A stretch of 64,000 nt of DNA from Victivallales bacterium (GTDB lineage Bacteria > Verrucomicrobiota > Lentisphaeria > Oligosphaerales > Oligosphaeraceae): NCBI GenBank assembly GCA_017417585.1, contig JAFPYX010000010.1, positions 29,999 through 93,998 on the forward strand, read 5' to 3'. A program made the position numbers and the translations under genes. This document shows positions 26,147 to 35,104 of this stretch, one piece after another. The notes beneath the pieces are model-generated. The model was not told the origin of the DNA, searched no databases, and saw only the letters and a program-made list of their open reading frames with translations. Numbering within the stretch: the stretch's first letter is position 1; the number at the start of each line of letters is the position of its first letter.

Positions 26147-26932
26147 CTAATCCTCGAAGAGTTTGATTCGGAAGTGGTGTTGCTGACCGTTTTCGTCCCG
26201 ATAGTAGGCGGCATCGCGGTTAATCCACCAGGGGTTGGTGTATGAAATGATTGCTTCCAGACCAGAATTGTCGTAGGCTGCCTTGAAATCCCGATAGGCA
26301 CTGCCATGGACATTCTCAAAGTGCTGACTGGTGATTCGCCAAACTTTGTCCCATAGGCTGTGCCAGGATTTGCAAACTTCCACCTTGGTGTCGATGTCCA
26401 CGGAGGCGTCATAGGCAATCTGCGCCCATTTCTGACGGTTTTCCACATAGTCCATCAGAGTGTTGAACTCCTCTTCCGTGAGATCGGAGAAGTCCTCCTG
26501 CGCGATGTAGTCTTCCAGAAGCGCCAACTCGTCCTGCAGCCGTTTTTCGTGGTCCTGCCGAAGTTTGGTGACGTGGTCCAACAGGTCTGGACGGTCCATA
26601 TTGACTTGGAGGAAGCAGTCGAAATATGCTCCTTTCTCCTTGAACGCCTTGGCGAGCCTAAGTTCGTCCTTGGAGAATTCGAGGAAGTCCGCCTGGGACT
26701 CCAGTTTTCGCAGTTTCTGGTATTGGCGCGTCAGGTCACGCTCTGCCCTTGCGGAGTTTTGCGGAGTGGGCGATGGTTGGACATCAGATATAGACGTAAG
26801 CGGCGCCGCTGATTGTGGCGGTGGCTCCACGATGGCAGATCGCGTGTGTTGCAGGCGGAAGGCGCAAAACTGACAGATGAGGCAAAGCAACAGCAAAACG
26901 GCGGCAGTGACGTAATTTCTGGTGGATTTCAT
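26147..26932 (-). CDS. Unknown membrane-anchored protein (paralogue-like pair, member 2)
   Basis: 261 residues, not recognised. It has an N-terminal transmembrane or signal-anchor helix (about 9-25, with cysteines) and a Pro/Ser-rich linker. A long helical charged region (about 60-190) follows, including DFSDLTEEEFNTLMDYVENRQ, then a Trp- and Tyr-rich C-terminal part (KSWHSLWDKVWRITSQHF, YTNPWWINRDAAYYRDENG). The layout (anchor, linker, helical region with an acidic LT/S-EE motif) matches the gene just upstream, so the two may be diverged paralogues. It is 2 bp from the polyprenyl synthase. No function is proposed. Confidence 0.75.
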   Translation of the reverse strand: MKSTRNYVTAAVLLLLCLICQFCAFRLQHTRSAIVEPPPQSAAPLTSISDVQPSPTPQNSARAERDLTRQYQKLRKLESQADFLEFSKDELRLAKAFKEKGAYFDCFLQVNMDRPDLLDHVTKLRQDHEKRLQDELALLEDYIAQEDFSDLTEEEFNTLMDYVENRQKWAQIAYDASVDIDTKVEVCKSWHSLWDKVWRITSQHFENVHGSAYRDFKAAYDNSGLEAIISYTNPWWINRDAAYYRDENGQQHHFRIKLFED

Positions 26933-26945
26933 CCCGATGGCCTCC

Positions 26946-27680
26946 CTATTGCAATTCCAACTGGTTTAGGTTTGACGGGACGATGACGATGTAGGCGTTT
27001 GCGCTGGAAGAGGTCAGGCGTTCTCCCAATTCCCGCTTTTCGAGGTCTGCTTCCGAAAGTCCACTTATGGCACAGCAATATTCTTTCAACAACTTTCTGA
27101 GGCGTTGCTTGCGGTTCCAGTCAAAGTCTGCGGAGCGGTCGGGAATGGGTGTGCCTTCGGCGGTGTTCTGGTCACAGATATTCAGGAATTCCAAGGCCTC
27201 CATCACCTCGGCAGTCTCCTCATCGCTGAGAATTCCCGCTTGCCATTCGGCCAGGAACTGTTGGCGTGCTTCAAGACGTTTGGCGGCCTGTTGCCGCTTG
27301 TATTCCAGACTCCGAACGAAATCCTGATACGCTTGCGGCGAGATGGCTTCCAGTTCCTTCAAGGTCACCCAGTGATCATTTCCTGTAAGTTGCGAGAAGG
27401 TTTGGGTCTGGTTGGTCACCTCCTGTGTGACTTGACGCCGTGTGGCGGTCACCTGCTCCTTCACCTGGGCACCTTCCGATTGTTGTGCAACAGCCGATGC
27501 AGACGCCACAGACGATACCTCTGGTTCAACGTCTGGTGCCCCAGAAGATGAGGATGTAACAGACTGGGATTCCAGAGGATGGTTGCCGTTTTGATGGGCA
27601 GCATAGCCTAGCCAAAGGAGCGACACGATCAGATCTAGCCACAAAAAGGCCAAAAGACATTTCCATTTTCTGTCAGACAT
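26946..27680 (-). CDS. Unknown membrane-anchored protein (paralogue-like pair, member 1)
   Basis: 244 residues, not recognised. A short cytoplasmic N-terminus, one transmembrane helix (about 9-27), a Ser/Ala/Val-rich linker (about 33-75), then a helical, Gln- and Glu-rich domain with AGILSDEETAEVMEALEFLN and a basic KQRLRKLLKEYCCAISGL segment. It starts 26 bp after nagA and ends 13 bp before the next gene. The tight spacing shows a single transcript nagA-unknown-unknown-polyprenyl synthase. Probably exposed to the periplasm by a single anchor; no catalytic motif is visible. Confidence 0.75.
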   Translation of the reverse strand: MSDRKWKCLLAFLWLDLIVSLLWLGYAAHQNGNHPLESQSVTSSSSGAPDVEPEVSSVASASAVAQQSEGAQVKEQVTATRRQVTQEVTNQTQTFSQLTGNDHWVTLKELEAISPQAYQDFVRSLEYKRQQAAKRLEARQQFLAEWQAGILSDEETAEVMEALEFLNICDQNTAEGTPIPDRSADFDWNRKQRLRKLLKEYCCAISGLSEADLEKRELGERLTSSSANAYIVIVPSNLNQLELQ

Positions 27681-27706
27681 CGCGTCACTCCTTTGTCAAG
27701 GATGGG

Positions 27707-28849
27707 TTACAGGCGGGGCTTGCCGTCCAGGAAGACCTGGGTGACCTCGAAGGCATCGTCGAGAACGGTGAGGTTGGCGCGGTATCCGGCCTCGATGCGA
27801 CCGAGGTCGGTGATGCCAAGTTCTTCGGCCTGGTTGAGTGAGGTGCAGCGGATGATGTCGGAGAGCGGAAGACCAGTGACCTCGTGGACATTGCGGAGGG
27901 CGTGGTTCATCCGCAGGATGCTGCCGGCCAGGGCGCCGTTGGAGGCCAGGCGCGCCGCGCCGTCCTTCACGATGACGTCCAATCCGCCGATCTGGTAGTT
28001 TCCGGGCTGGAGATGGGAGGCCTCCATCGCATCAGTGATGAGAAGGATGTGGGAATGGTCTTTCAGCTGGAAAACGAGCCGAATCATGTCGGGGCACAGA
28101 TGAATCTTGTCACAGATCATCTCGACATAGACATCGGAATGGATCAATCCGCAGCCGACCATTCCGATTTCGCGGTGATGAAGCTTGGTCATCTGATTGC
28201 AGAAGTGCGTGAGACGACGCAGCCCGCGGGTCTTGCCCGCTTCGAACTGCGCGAGCGTGGCATTGGTGTGTCCGCAGGAGGGCAAGATGCCCATCGAAAC
28301 CAGCCCGTCGGTGAAATCCACCGCGCCTGGAAGCTCAATCGCATAGGTGATGATGCTCACCGGAGAGACTGCGTGGAGGCGGTTGATCTCCGCCAGGTCG
28401 GGGTTGCGCTGGTAGGCAGGATTCTGGGCGCCCAGGCACTCCGGATTCACATACGGCCCTTCCAGATGCGTGCCGATGACCTGCGCACCGGTGGGGTTCT
28501 GACGGTAGGCCTCGATATGGCGAAGACTCGCGGTAAGCTTCTCCTCCGAGAGCGTCAACGTGGTCGGGCAGCAATTGGTCACGCCTTCGCGCAACTTCGC
28601 CTCGCCAATGGCGGGCATCGCCTTGGGGTCGTCCGTGGTGGTCTCGTAGCCCATGGCTCCGTGGAAGTGCATGTCGATGAAGCCAGGCACGACCATCTTG
28701 CCTTGGGCATCGTAGGTCTCGTCCGCCTGGGGCAAGGCCCCGCCGGCAGGAATGACACGGCTGATTTTGTTGTCATTGACGAGGATGGCGGCACCCTGGA
28801 GATCCAGACCAGGGGTGATCAGACGGGCATTGATGATAAGCAGAGACAT
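27707..28849 (-). CDS. nagA: N-acetylglucosamine-6-phosphate deacetylase
   Basis: 380 residues from the ATG at 28849. An upstream TTG reading would add 19 residues without homology, and GGAAA precedes the ATG. Amidohydrolase features: the metal region PGFIDMHFHGAMGYETT, HLEGPYVNPECLGAQNP with the metal-binding Glu, SCGHTNATLAQF, and the catalytic LLITDAMEAS. It removes acetate from GlcNAc-6-P in amino-sugar recycling and use. It heads an operon with two unknown membrane proteins and a polyprenyl synthase; no nagB is visible. Consistent with use of GlcNAc freed by the GH20 enzyme elsewhere in the window. Confidence 0.93.
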   Translation of the reverse strand: MSLLIINARLITPGLDLQGAAILVNDNKISRVIPAGGALPQADETYDAQGKMVVPGFIDMHFHGAMGYETTTDDPKAMPAIGEAKLREGVTNCCPTTLTLSEEKLTASLRHIEAYRQNPTGAQVIGTHLEGPYVNPECLGAQNPAYQRNPDLAEINRLHAVSPVSIITYAIELPGAVDFTDGLVSMGILPSCGHTNATLAQFEAGKTRGLRRLTHFCNQMTKLHHREIGMVGCGLIHSDVYVEMICDKIHLCPDMIRLVFQLKDHSHILLITDAMEASHLQPGNYQIGGLDVIVKDGAARLASNGALAGSILRMNHALRNVHEVTGLPLSDIIRCTSLNQAEELGITDLGRIEAGYRANLTVLDDAFEVTQVFLDGKPRL

Positions 28850-28912
28850 CGTATTTCCAGGTTGGTTGTTGGATTGGGGGAATTGAAGCGAAAAGAAGGG
28901 TCTCAATGGTCT

Positions 28913-30919
28913 TCAGGATGCACTTCCCGGCAATTCTGAAGGCGGTACGTTTGACTCCTCGGGATCAGAAGATGCGCTTTGCGCGGCTGCTGTGCCTGCC
29001 CGGGGCAGGAAGATAGTGATGCAACAGCCCTGCTCTGGGGCGGATTCGACGTGGATCCAACCGTGGTGATTGGCGATACAACCGAAGGCCATGGCAAGGC
29101 CCATGCCGGTGCCGTGTCCGGACGACTTGGTGGTGAAGAACGGGTCGAACATGTGGGCTTTCACAGCAGAGGACATTCCGCATCCGTTGTCGCGGATTTG
29201 AATGCAAAGATAGTCGTCTGGACTGGAGTCGCGGTCAGGGCGGAAATCCCATTCGGGCAATTTCTCGCGCACGGACTCGGCACGGATGGTGATGCGCCGC
29301 GGGTCAGGCGTGTTGGCCAGGGCGTCACGGCTATTAATAAGGAGATTCAGGATGACTTGCGTCAATTGTGACTCGTCGCAGTGTATCAGCAAAGGCACCG
29401 GTTCGCAAATGGTTTTGCAGGTGATGCCCTTGGCAGTCGGCAAAAAGAGTTGCGTGGCGTGCTGGAGCAGGGCGGGAACCTCGACGTCCTCGGCATGGAA
29501 TTTCCCCTTGTGGGCGAAGCCGAGCAGCTGGCTTGTCAAGGTGGTCGCCCTGACACAAGCGTCCTCGATGTTCTGAAGGAGATGTCCTGCCTCGCCGTCC
29601 GGGTGGTATTTCAGATTCAGGGCATCCAGCGAAGCCTGGATGGAAAGCATCATGTTGTTGAAGTCATGGGCAATGCCGCCAGCCAACTGCCCGATGGACT
29701 CCAGGCGCTGCGAGTGCATCATCGCCTCGCTGCGATAGCGATTCTGGCGCTGTTCTTCGCGCTGAAGCGTCATGTCATGGGCGATGATGACCGCGATGTT
29801 ATTTCCATTCAGGGTGGCGGTGGAGACGTTGATGTCCAAATCAATGGGACGTTTGCCGGGAATTCGCAGAAAGAGATTCCGATATTGCCTGATGCTTCGC
29901 AAATGTGTGGTATCATGGATGTCCTGGGCTGGCATCGCCTCCTGCCAATTCCATGGGTTGCCGGTGGCGTCCGTGATATAGCGGTCCAGCCGGAAATCAG
30001 GATTGTTCAAGACTTTGCGGAAACGTTTGGTGGCGGCGCGGTTTGCATTGAGGAGCTGGCCGGAGGGCGTCGCAAGCATGATGAGTTCACTGGAGTTTTC
30101 CACGACGACTTGATAACGCTCTTCCCATTCGTCTAGGCTTTGCATGAGCTGTTCGGTGGAGTTGAACCCCCGGAAGAACCCGCTCAGGAATTTCAGAGGA
30201 GAAAGGGTCTGGCTGGAGTTGACCGACGGATAGATTTTGAAGTAGATATGTCCAAGGATGCTTAATGACACGGCAGTGGCGATGCGGATGGACACCACTG
30301 TCGAGACAGGCTGATAGGCCCGGGCACTGTCCACACATGCGGCATAAATTGCTACAAATGCTTCGTCTAGAGCAAGATAGATAATACACATCACAAGGAT
30401 GGCCACGCCATGGATGTGCCAACGATTGCTGGTGAACTGGTAGATTGTCGGGATGATGGCGAAAACAAACAGATGGCAAAGCGAGCTGACCACCAGGCTC
30501 ATGCGACCGGTGCTTTTGAAAAAATCCTGTGAAACAGCAAAGAATTCCGGGAAGAGGTGAGAACTGGAGGCGGAGACGCCAAAGACCATCAGCATGAGAA
30601 AGAAGAATGATGCCGTGGCCAGAAGGAGCCCGATATAAAAGCGCCTTGCCTGCCGTGCGCCCTCCTGCTCATAAACAATGATGAATAGCAACAAGAAAGG
30701 AAGCCATAGAATGCCGCTTCCAAGCGTGCTGAAGAAATTGGAAAGGTTGGTGAAGTTGACGAAGCGGGGCGAGTCCGTCAGCAGGGTGAAAATATAGAAA
30801 ACGCCTGCCATTAGATATACGCCTGCGGCACCGATGATGTACCGATAGGTATAAAGGAGCATGACGGTGACCGTAAGGACCATCACCTCGGTCAGGTTAA
30901 TGAGGATTGAGGCAAGCAT
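28913..30919 (-). CDS. Orphan membrane sensor histidine kinase
   Basis: 668 residues. The N-terminal third (about 1-230) holds roughly seven hydrophobic helices, forming an integral membrane sensor. A PAS-like domain (about 265-385: YQVVVENSSELIMLATPSGQLLNAN) follows. The H box GGIAHDFNNMML has His418, and the ATPase has an N box (VILNLLINSRDAL), G1 (IQIRDNGCGMSS), F box (MFDPFFTTKSSGHGTGMGLAMAFG) and G2. HDFNN-type H boxes are typical of kinases related to NtrB. No receiver domain is attached and no response regulator gene lies nearby. It sits between ileS and nagA. Signal and target are unknown. Confidence 0.9.
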   Translation of the reverse strand: MLASILINLTEVMVLTVTVMLLYTYRYIIGAAGVYLMAGVFYIFTLLTDSPRFVNFTNLSNFFSTLGSGILWLPFLLLFIIVYEQEGARQARRFYIGLLLATASFFFLMLMVFGVSASSSHLFPEFFAVSQDFFKSTGRMSLVVSSLCHLFVFAIIPTIYQFTSNRWHIHGVAILVMCIIYLALDEAFVAIYAACVDSARAYQPVSTVVSIRIATAVSLSILGHIYFKIYPSVNSSQTLSPLKFLSGFFRGFNSTEQLMQSLDEWEERYQVVVENSSELIMLATPSGQLLNANRAATKRFRKVLNNPDFRLDRYITDATGNPWNWQEAMPAQDIHDTTHLRSIRQYRNLFLRIPGKRPIDLDINVSTATLNGNNIAVIIAHDMTLQREEQRQNRYRSEAMMHSQRLESIGQLAGGIAHDFNNMMLSIQASLDALNLKYHPDGEAGHLLQNIEDACVRATTLTSQLLGFAHKGKFHAEDVEVPALLQHATQLFLPTAKGITCKTICEPVPLLIHCDESQLTQVILNLLINSRDALANTPDPRRITIRAESVREKLPEWDFRPDRDSSPDDYLCIQIRDNGCGMSSAVKAHMFDPFFTTKSSGHGTGMGLAMAFGCIANHHGWIHVESAPEQGCCITIFLPRAGTAAAQSASSDPEESNVPPSELPGSAS

Positions 30920-31054
30920 TTAGAAGTTTAATAGGGTAAAGGTTAAAGTTTATCGGGCGAAAGGTTAAAGATGTTTCCAATGCCGTGGATTGGCGGCGAA
31001 GGCCATTATCCCTTCACATCTCTACCCTTTAACCTTTTTACTTTAGCCTTTTTC
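30920..31054. repeat. Intergenic cluster of AGGTTAAAG-type motifs
   Basis: The 135-bp gap between ileS and the kinase has two direct copies of AGGTTAAAG (about 30938-30970) and an inverted copy CTTTAACCTTTTT (about 31027-31039). This could fold into a stem around the gap as a terminator for ileS. A similar direct pair appears upstream of the M18 aminopeptidase (about 60489-60520). Meaning unclear. Confidence 0.35.
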
Positions 31055-34000
31055 TTATGCCCTGGTGATCTTGAAGGAGGCCTTCTGGCCTGCCATCTCG
31101 ACTTCGGTGAAGGAATCGTCCGTCTGTTCGGCAGAGGTCAATTCGAGGGCGAGAGTCTCGTTGCAAATGTATTCCTTCTGGGTGGCGAGCGCCTGAGCGA
31201 CAGGGCCGTCGGCGACATACTGGATGCGGATGCGGTCCACGACCTCCAGGTTCTGCTCCTTGCGGAGATTCTGGAGTTTAGAGACCGCTTCGCGCGCCCA
31301 GCCTTCCAGTTCCAGTTCGGGCGTAAGACGGGTGTCCAGCGCGACGGTGATGGCACCTTCGTTGGCGACAGTCATGCCCGCCTTCTCCTGACGTTGCACA
31401 AGGAGGTCCTCTTCCGTCAACTCGAAGGTCTGGCCAGGTGCCGGTTCCAGCACGAGTTTGCCATCGGTGCGCAGTTTGGCCAAGTCGGCACCCTTGAGGG
31501 CGGAGATGGTCTTGGAGAGGATTCCAAGCTGCTTGCCGTATTTCGGTCCGAGTCGCTTGAGATTCGGCTTGGCAGAAAGGGTGACAAGCTTCTCTTCGTC
31601 AGACTCGATGGTGACTTTCTTCACGTTGAGTTCTTCGGCAATGACATCTGCCATCGACTCCAGGTCGGCACGCACAGGTGCGTTCATCGAGACCAGCACG
31701 CATTCGGCCAGCGGTTGGCGGACTTTCTGCTTGGACTGGCTGCGCAGGAGACGCCCCAACGAGACGGCGGACATGGTGTTGGCCATCTTCGCGTTGAGCG
31801 CGTCGTCCAGCAATGCGGGATTGGGTTCGGGGTAGTCGCACAGATGCACGGAGAGAGGCATCGAGTCACTGCGCAGGTTGCGGTAGATGTTCTCGGTGAT
31901 GAAGGGGATGAAGGGCGCGGCGACCTGGCAGAAGGTGAGCAGGACATAATGGAGCGTCTGGTACGCCTCGAACTTGTCGTTGTCGTTGGTGGAGCGCCAG
32001 AAACGCCGGCGGGAGCGCCGGATGTACCAGTTGGTGAGTTCGTCCAGGAAGCCAGTGAAACGAGTGGCGCCCTTCTGGAGATCGTAGCCGTCCAGCGCTT
32101 CGCGCACATCGGCGACGGTGGCGGTGAGGCGGGAGAGAATCCACTTGTCCAGGACATTCGAGGGATTGGCGGGCGGGGCTGCCACGCCGTCCTTAGGCGT
32201 CCATTTGTCGATTCGGGCGTAGGTTGCCAGGAAGCTGTAGGAGTTCCAGAGCGGGAGGAGGACTGTTCGCATCATCTCGCGCACGGCGGCCTCGGAGAAG
32301 CGCAGGTCTTCGGCGCGTACCACGGGGCTGGAGAGCAGGCAGAGCCGCAGTGCATCGGCGCCGTATTTGCCGACGACCTCGAGAGGGTCAGGGTAGTTGT
32401 GGAGGTGCTTGGACATCTTGCGGCCGTCCTCCGCGAGGATGAGGCCATTGACCACGACATTTTGGAAGGTCGGTTTGTCGAAGAGCATCGTGGACAGGAG
32501 CATCAGGGAGTAGAACCAGCCGCGGGTCTGGTCGAGGCCCTCCGCGATGAAGTGTGCGGGCAGGTTCCTTTCCACAAACTCCTTGTTTTCAAATGGATAG
32601 TGGCTCTGACCGTAGGGCATGGAACCGGACTCGAACCAGCAGTCGAGGACCTCGGGGGTTCGGCGGTAGGTCTTGCCGTCACGGTGGATCTCGATTTTGT
32701 CGATGAAGTGCTTGTGGAGGTCGGTGACCTGCTGGCCGGAGAGTTCCTCCAGTTCTTTCACGGAACCAACGCAGATGATGTCGTCGGGGTCTTCGATGTT
32801 GATCCACAAGGGGATGCAGGAACCCCAGAAGCGGTTGCGCGAAATGTTCCAGTCCTTGGCGTCGGCCAGCCAGTTGTGGAAACGGTGGGTGCCCACGAAC
32901 TCCGGCATCCAGGAGGTCTGCGCGTTGTTCTTGACCAGGCGCTCATGCAAATCCTCCACTTTCACATACCATGCGTCGATCGCCTTGTAGATGAGCGGCG
33001 TGTCGGTGCGCTCGCAGTAGGGATAGCTGTGCACGACAGTGTCCTGATGCACCAGCTTGCCGTGCTCCTTGAGCCATTTGATGATCGGCTTGTCCGCCTC
33101 TTTGCACTGCAGACCTGCGAAGTCAGGGACTTGAGCGGTGAACTTGCATTCCACATCGAGCGGATCTACCAGATCCACGCCTTCGCGCTTGGAGACACGA
33201 TAGTCGTCCTCGCCGTAGGCTGGAGCGATGTGGACGGTGCCGGTACCGTCATCGGCGGTCACATAGTCGTCGGCAACGACGCGGAAGGCATTGGGCTGGT
33301 CCTTGAAATACGGGAAGATGGGTTCGTAGGTGATTCCAACTAAATCCTTGCCTTTGAGTTCCTTTAGGACAGTGTAGTCCTCCGGTTTCTTGAAGATGGA
33401 GGGCACTCGCGCCTTGGCGAGGATATAGGCGTCCTGTGTCTGTCCGTCTTTCACGATCTGGTAGTCCAGTTCGGGACCGACGCATGCCAGGAGGTTTTCC
33501 GGCAGCGTCCAGGGCGTAGTTGTCCAGATGACGACATAGGTGGTGTAGCCATCCAGCTCGGGCATCGGGCGCGGGAAGGCAGTCGCCTTCATTCGGACGG
33601 TCACGGTGGGGTCCTGCACCATCTTGTAGTTCGCGCTGGCCTCGGAATTGGAGAGCGGGGTCGTGAGCTTCCAGCTGTAGGGGACAATGCGATGCGCCTT
33701 ATAGACGCGGCCCTGGTTCCAGAGCTGCTTGAAGACCCACCACACGGATTCCATGAAGGTGGGGTCCATAGTCTTGTAGCCGTGGTCGAAATCCACCCAG
33801 CGGCCCATGCGGTTCACCGTCTTTTTCCAGTCGCTCACGTAGGTGAGAACCATCGAGCGGCACTTCTCGTTGAAGACATCCACACCTGCCTTCAGGATGT
33901 CGGGCGCGCCATTGAGGTTCAGGGCATTCTGCGCCAGCGACTCGATGGGAAGTCCATGGCAGTCCCAGCCAAAAGTACGCGGGACATAGCGGCCGCGCAT

Positions 34001-34219
34001 GGTCTGGTAGCGTGGAATCACGTCCTTGATGGTCCCGGCCAGCAGATGACCGTAGTGCGGAAGCCCTGTTGCGAAGGGAGGACCATCAAAGAATACATAG
34101 GAAGGGCAACCCTTGCGGGACTCAACGGATTTCTCAAAGACCTTCTCGTTGTCCCAGAATTTCAGGATTTCGAGTTCCTGATCGGCTAGCGATGCGCCAG
34201 AGGCGGTGTTCTCAAACAT
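31055..34219 (-). CDS. ileS: Isoleucyl-tRNA synthetase, type 2 (eukaryote-like)
   Basis: 1054 residues. The HIGH motif appears as HYGH at 55-58 within GPPFATGLPHYGHLLAGTIKD, the KMSKS motif as KMSKH at 601-605, and GWDCHGLPIE and the CP1 editing domain region TTTPWTLPENLLACVGPE are present. Length and the C-terminal domain (ELEGWAREAVSKLQNLRKEQNLEVVDRI) match the longer type 2 enzymes of eukaryotes, archaea and some bacteria, rather than the ~940-residue type 1 enzyme with a C-terminal zinc finger. It charges tRNA-Ile. It is preceded by two small membrane proteins and def. Type 2 enzymes are known to be naturally insensitive to mupirocin. Confidence 0.96.
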   Translation of the reverse strand: MFENTASGASLADQELEILKFWDNEKVFEKSVESRKGCPSYVFFDGPPFATGLPHYGHLLAGTIKDVIPRYQTMRGRYVPRTFGWDCHGLPIESLAQNALNLNGAPDILKAGVDVFNEKCRSMVLTYVSDWKKTVNRMGRWVDFDHGYKTMDPTFMESVWWVFKQLWNQGRVYKAHRIVPYSWKLTTPLSNSEASANYKMVQDPTVTVRMKATAFPRPMPELDGYTTYVVIWTTTPWTLPENLLACVGPELDYQIVKDGQTQDAYILAKARVPSIFKKPEDYTVLKELKGKDLVGITYEPIFPYFKDQPNAFRVVADDYVTADDGTGTVHIAPAYGEDDYRVSKREGVDLVDPLDVECKFTAQVPDFAGLQCKEADKPIIKWLKEHGKLVHQDTVVHSYPYCERTDTPLIYKAIDAWYVKVEDLHERLVKNNAQTSWMPEFVGTHRFHNWLADAKDWNISRNRFWGSCIPLWINIEDPDDIICVGSVKELEELSGQQVTDLHKHFIDKIEIHRDGKTYRRTPEVLDCWFESGSMPYGQSHYPFENKEFVERNLPAHFIAEGLDQTRGWFYSLMLLSTMLFDKPTFQNVVVNGLILAEDGRKMSKHLHNYPDPLEVVGKYGADALRLCLLSSPVVRAEDLRFSEAAVREMMRTVLLPLWNSYSFLATYARIDKWTPKDGVAAPPANPSNVLDKWILSRLTATVADVREALDGYDLQKGATRFTGFLDELTNWYIRRSRRRFWRSTNDNDKFEAYQTLHYVLLTFCQVAAPFIPFITENIYRNLRSDSMPLSVHLCDYPEPNPALLDDALNAKMANTMSAVSLGRLLRSQSKQKVRQPLAECVLVSMNAPVRADLESMADVIAEELNVKKVTIESDEEKLVTLSAKPNLKRLGPKYGKQLGILSKTISALKGADLAKLRTDGKLVLEPAPGQTFELTEEDLLVQRQEKAGMTVANEGAITVALDTRLTPELELEGWAREAVSKLQNLRKEQNLEVVDRIRIQYVADGPVAQALATQKEYICNETLALELTSAEQTDDSFTEVEMAGQKASFKITRA

Positions 34220-34269
34220 TTTAGTAATTCAATTAATTGTTTAAAATGAAGATGTTAGATATTATTTTA

Positions 34270-35097
34270 TTATTCGAGCGGTGAGCGGTCCCACTGTTCG
34301 ATTTTGGCGAACGGTATTCGCCCGCGCATTTCATGCCCTTCCTGGTTGACCAGACGCACTGCGACGACAGTCGGAAGCACCTCCAGGATTTCGAGGACCT
34401 TGACGTGGACGCCGTTGTAGGTGACCTCCCAGGGGCCGTCCGGCGTGCCGTCTGCCTTGCGTTGGATGGAGTTGAAGTAGTTTTCGTTCCAAACCACACC
34501 TGTTTCGGAGACGGCTGGCGGCTGTTCGCCCATTGCAATCTGTGCTTCCCGTTCTTTGAGGGCACGTTCCTCTGCTGCCGCTCGTTTCGCAGCGGCTTCA
34601 TTGGCCAGACGCTCAAGCGCCTCCTTTTCGCCTTTGATATCCAGGTTCAGCAACATCTTGTAAGGACCCACAAAGAAGGTGACAAATCCATAGAAAAAGA
34701 ATTTAATGCGAGGATGCCGTCGGGATTGGGCAATGCTGGCCGCCCAGGCACCGGAGAGTGTCATTGTTGTTAAGACAACCAGCAGGACAATGGCGGCCGA
34801 GATTTTCATGTCCTGTACAACAAAGTCTTCCGTCAGGACGTCATGAACATGCGTGGAGAGCCATGTCCAGCATTTCACAGTGTTGTCGCGAACAAATTCC
34901 CATGCGGCAATCAGCCAGGTGTCGGAGGTCGGTCCATTGAGCGCAAGCTTCCCTTCGGCAACATCCTCTGTGTTCTGAAGTTCTTGGGCCTTTTTCGCGT
35001 CTTCTTGATTGTTTGCAATCAAGGGAGTGGTGAAAAGAGGCAATGCGATTAACAGGACAAGGAGAAGCAAATTATGATGGCGGTGTGTTGTTTTCAT
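34270..35097 (-). CDS. Unknown membrane protein with C-terminal periplasmic or cytoplasmic beta domain
   Basis: 275 residues, not recognised. A signal peptide (cleavage near residue 29) and a soluble segment with WEFVRDNTVKCWTWLSTHV are followed by a transmembrane helix (about 98-115) and a second hydrophobic stretch near 133-150. A charged coiled coil (ERLANEAAAKRAAAEERALKEREAQ, about 165-190) and a small C-terminal beta domain (WEVTYNGVHVKVLEILEVLPTVVAVRLVNQEGHEM, about 220-270) complete it. It ends 50 bp before ileS and follows another unknown membrane gene by 7 bp. No function proposed. Confidence 0.75.
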   Translation of the reverse strand: MKTTHRHHNLLLLVLLIALPLFTTPLIANNQEDAKKAQELQNTEDVAEGKLALNGPTSDTWLIAAWEFVRDNTVKCWTWLSTHVHDVLTEDFVVQDMKISAAIVLLVVLTTMTLSGAWAASIAQSRRHPRIKFFFYGFVTFFVGPYKMLLNLDIKGEKEALERLANEAAAKRAAAEERALKEREAQIAMGEQPPAVSETGVVWNENYFNSIQRKADGTPDGPWEVTYNGVHVKVLEILEVLPTVVAVRLVNQEGHEMRGRIPFAKIEQWDRSPLE

Positions 35098-35104
35098 GAC
35101 ACGA

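Noticed and set aside
30971..33343. A long plus-strand ORF (790 codons) opposite ileS
   Set aside because: It is the antisense of a highly conserved synthetase; no domain or ribosome site.
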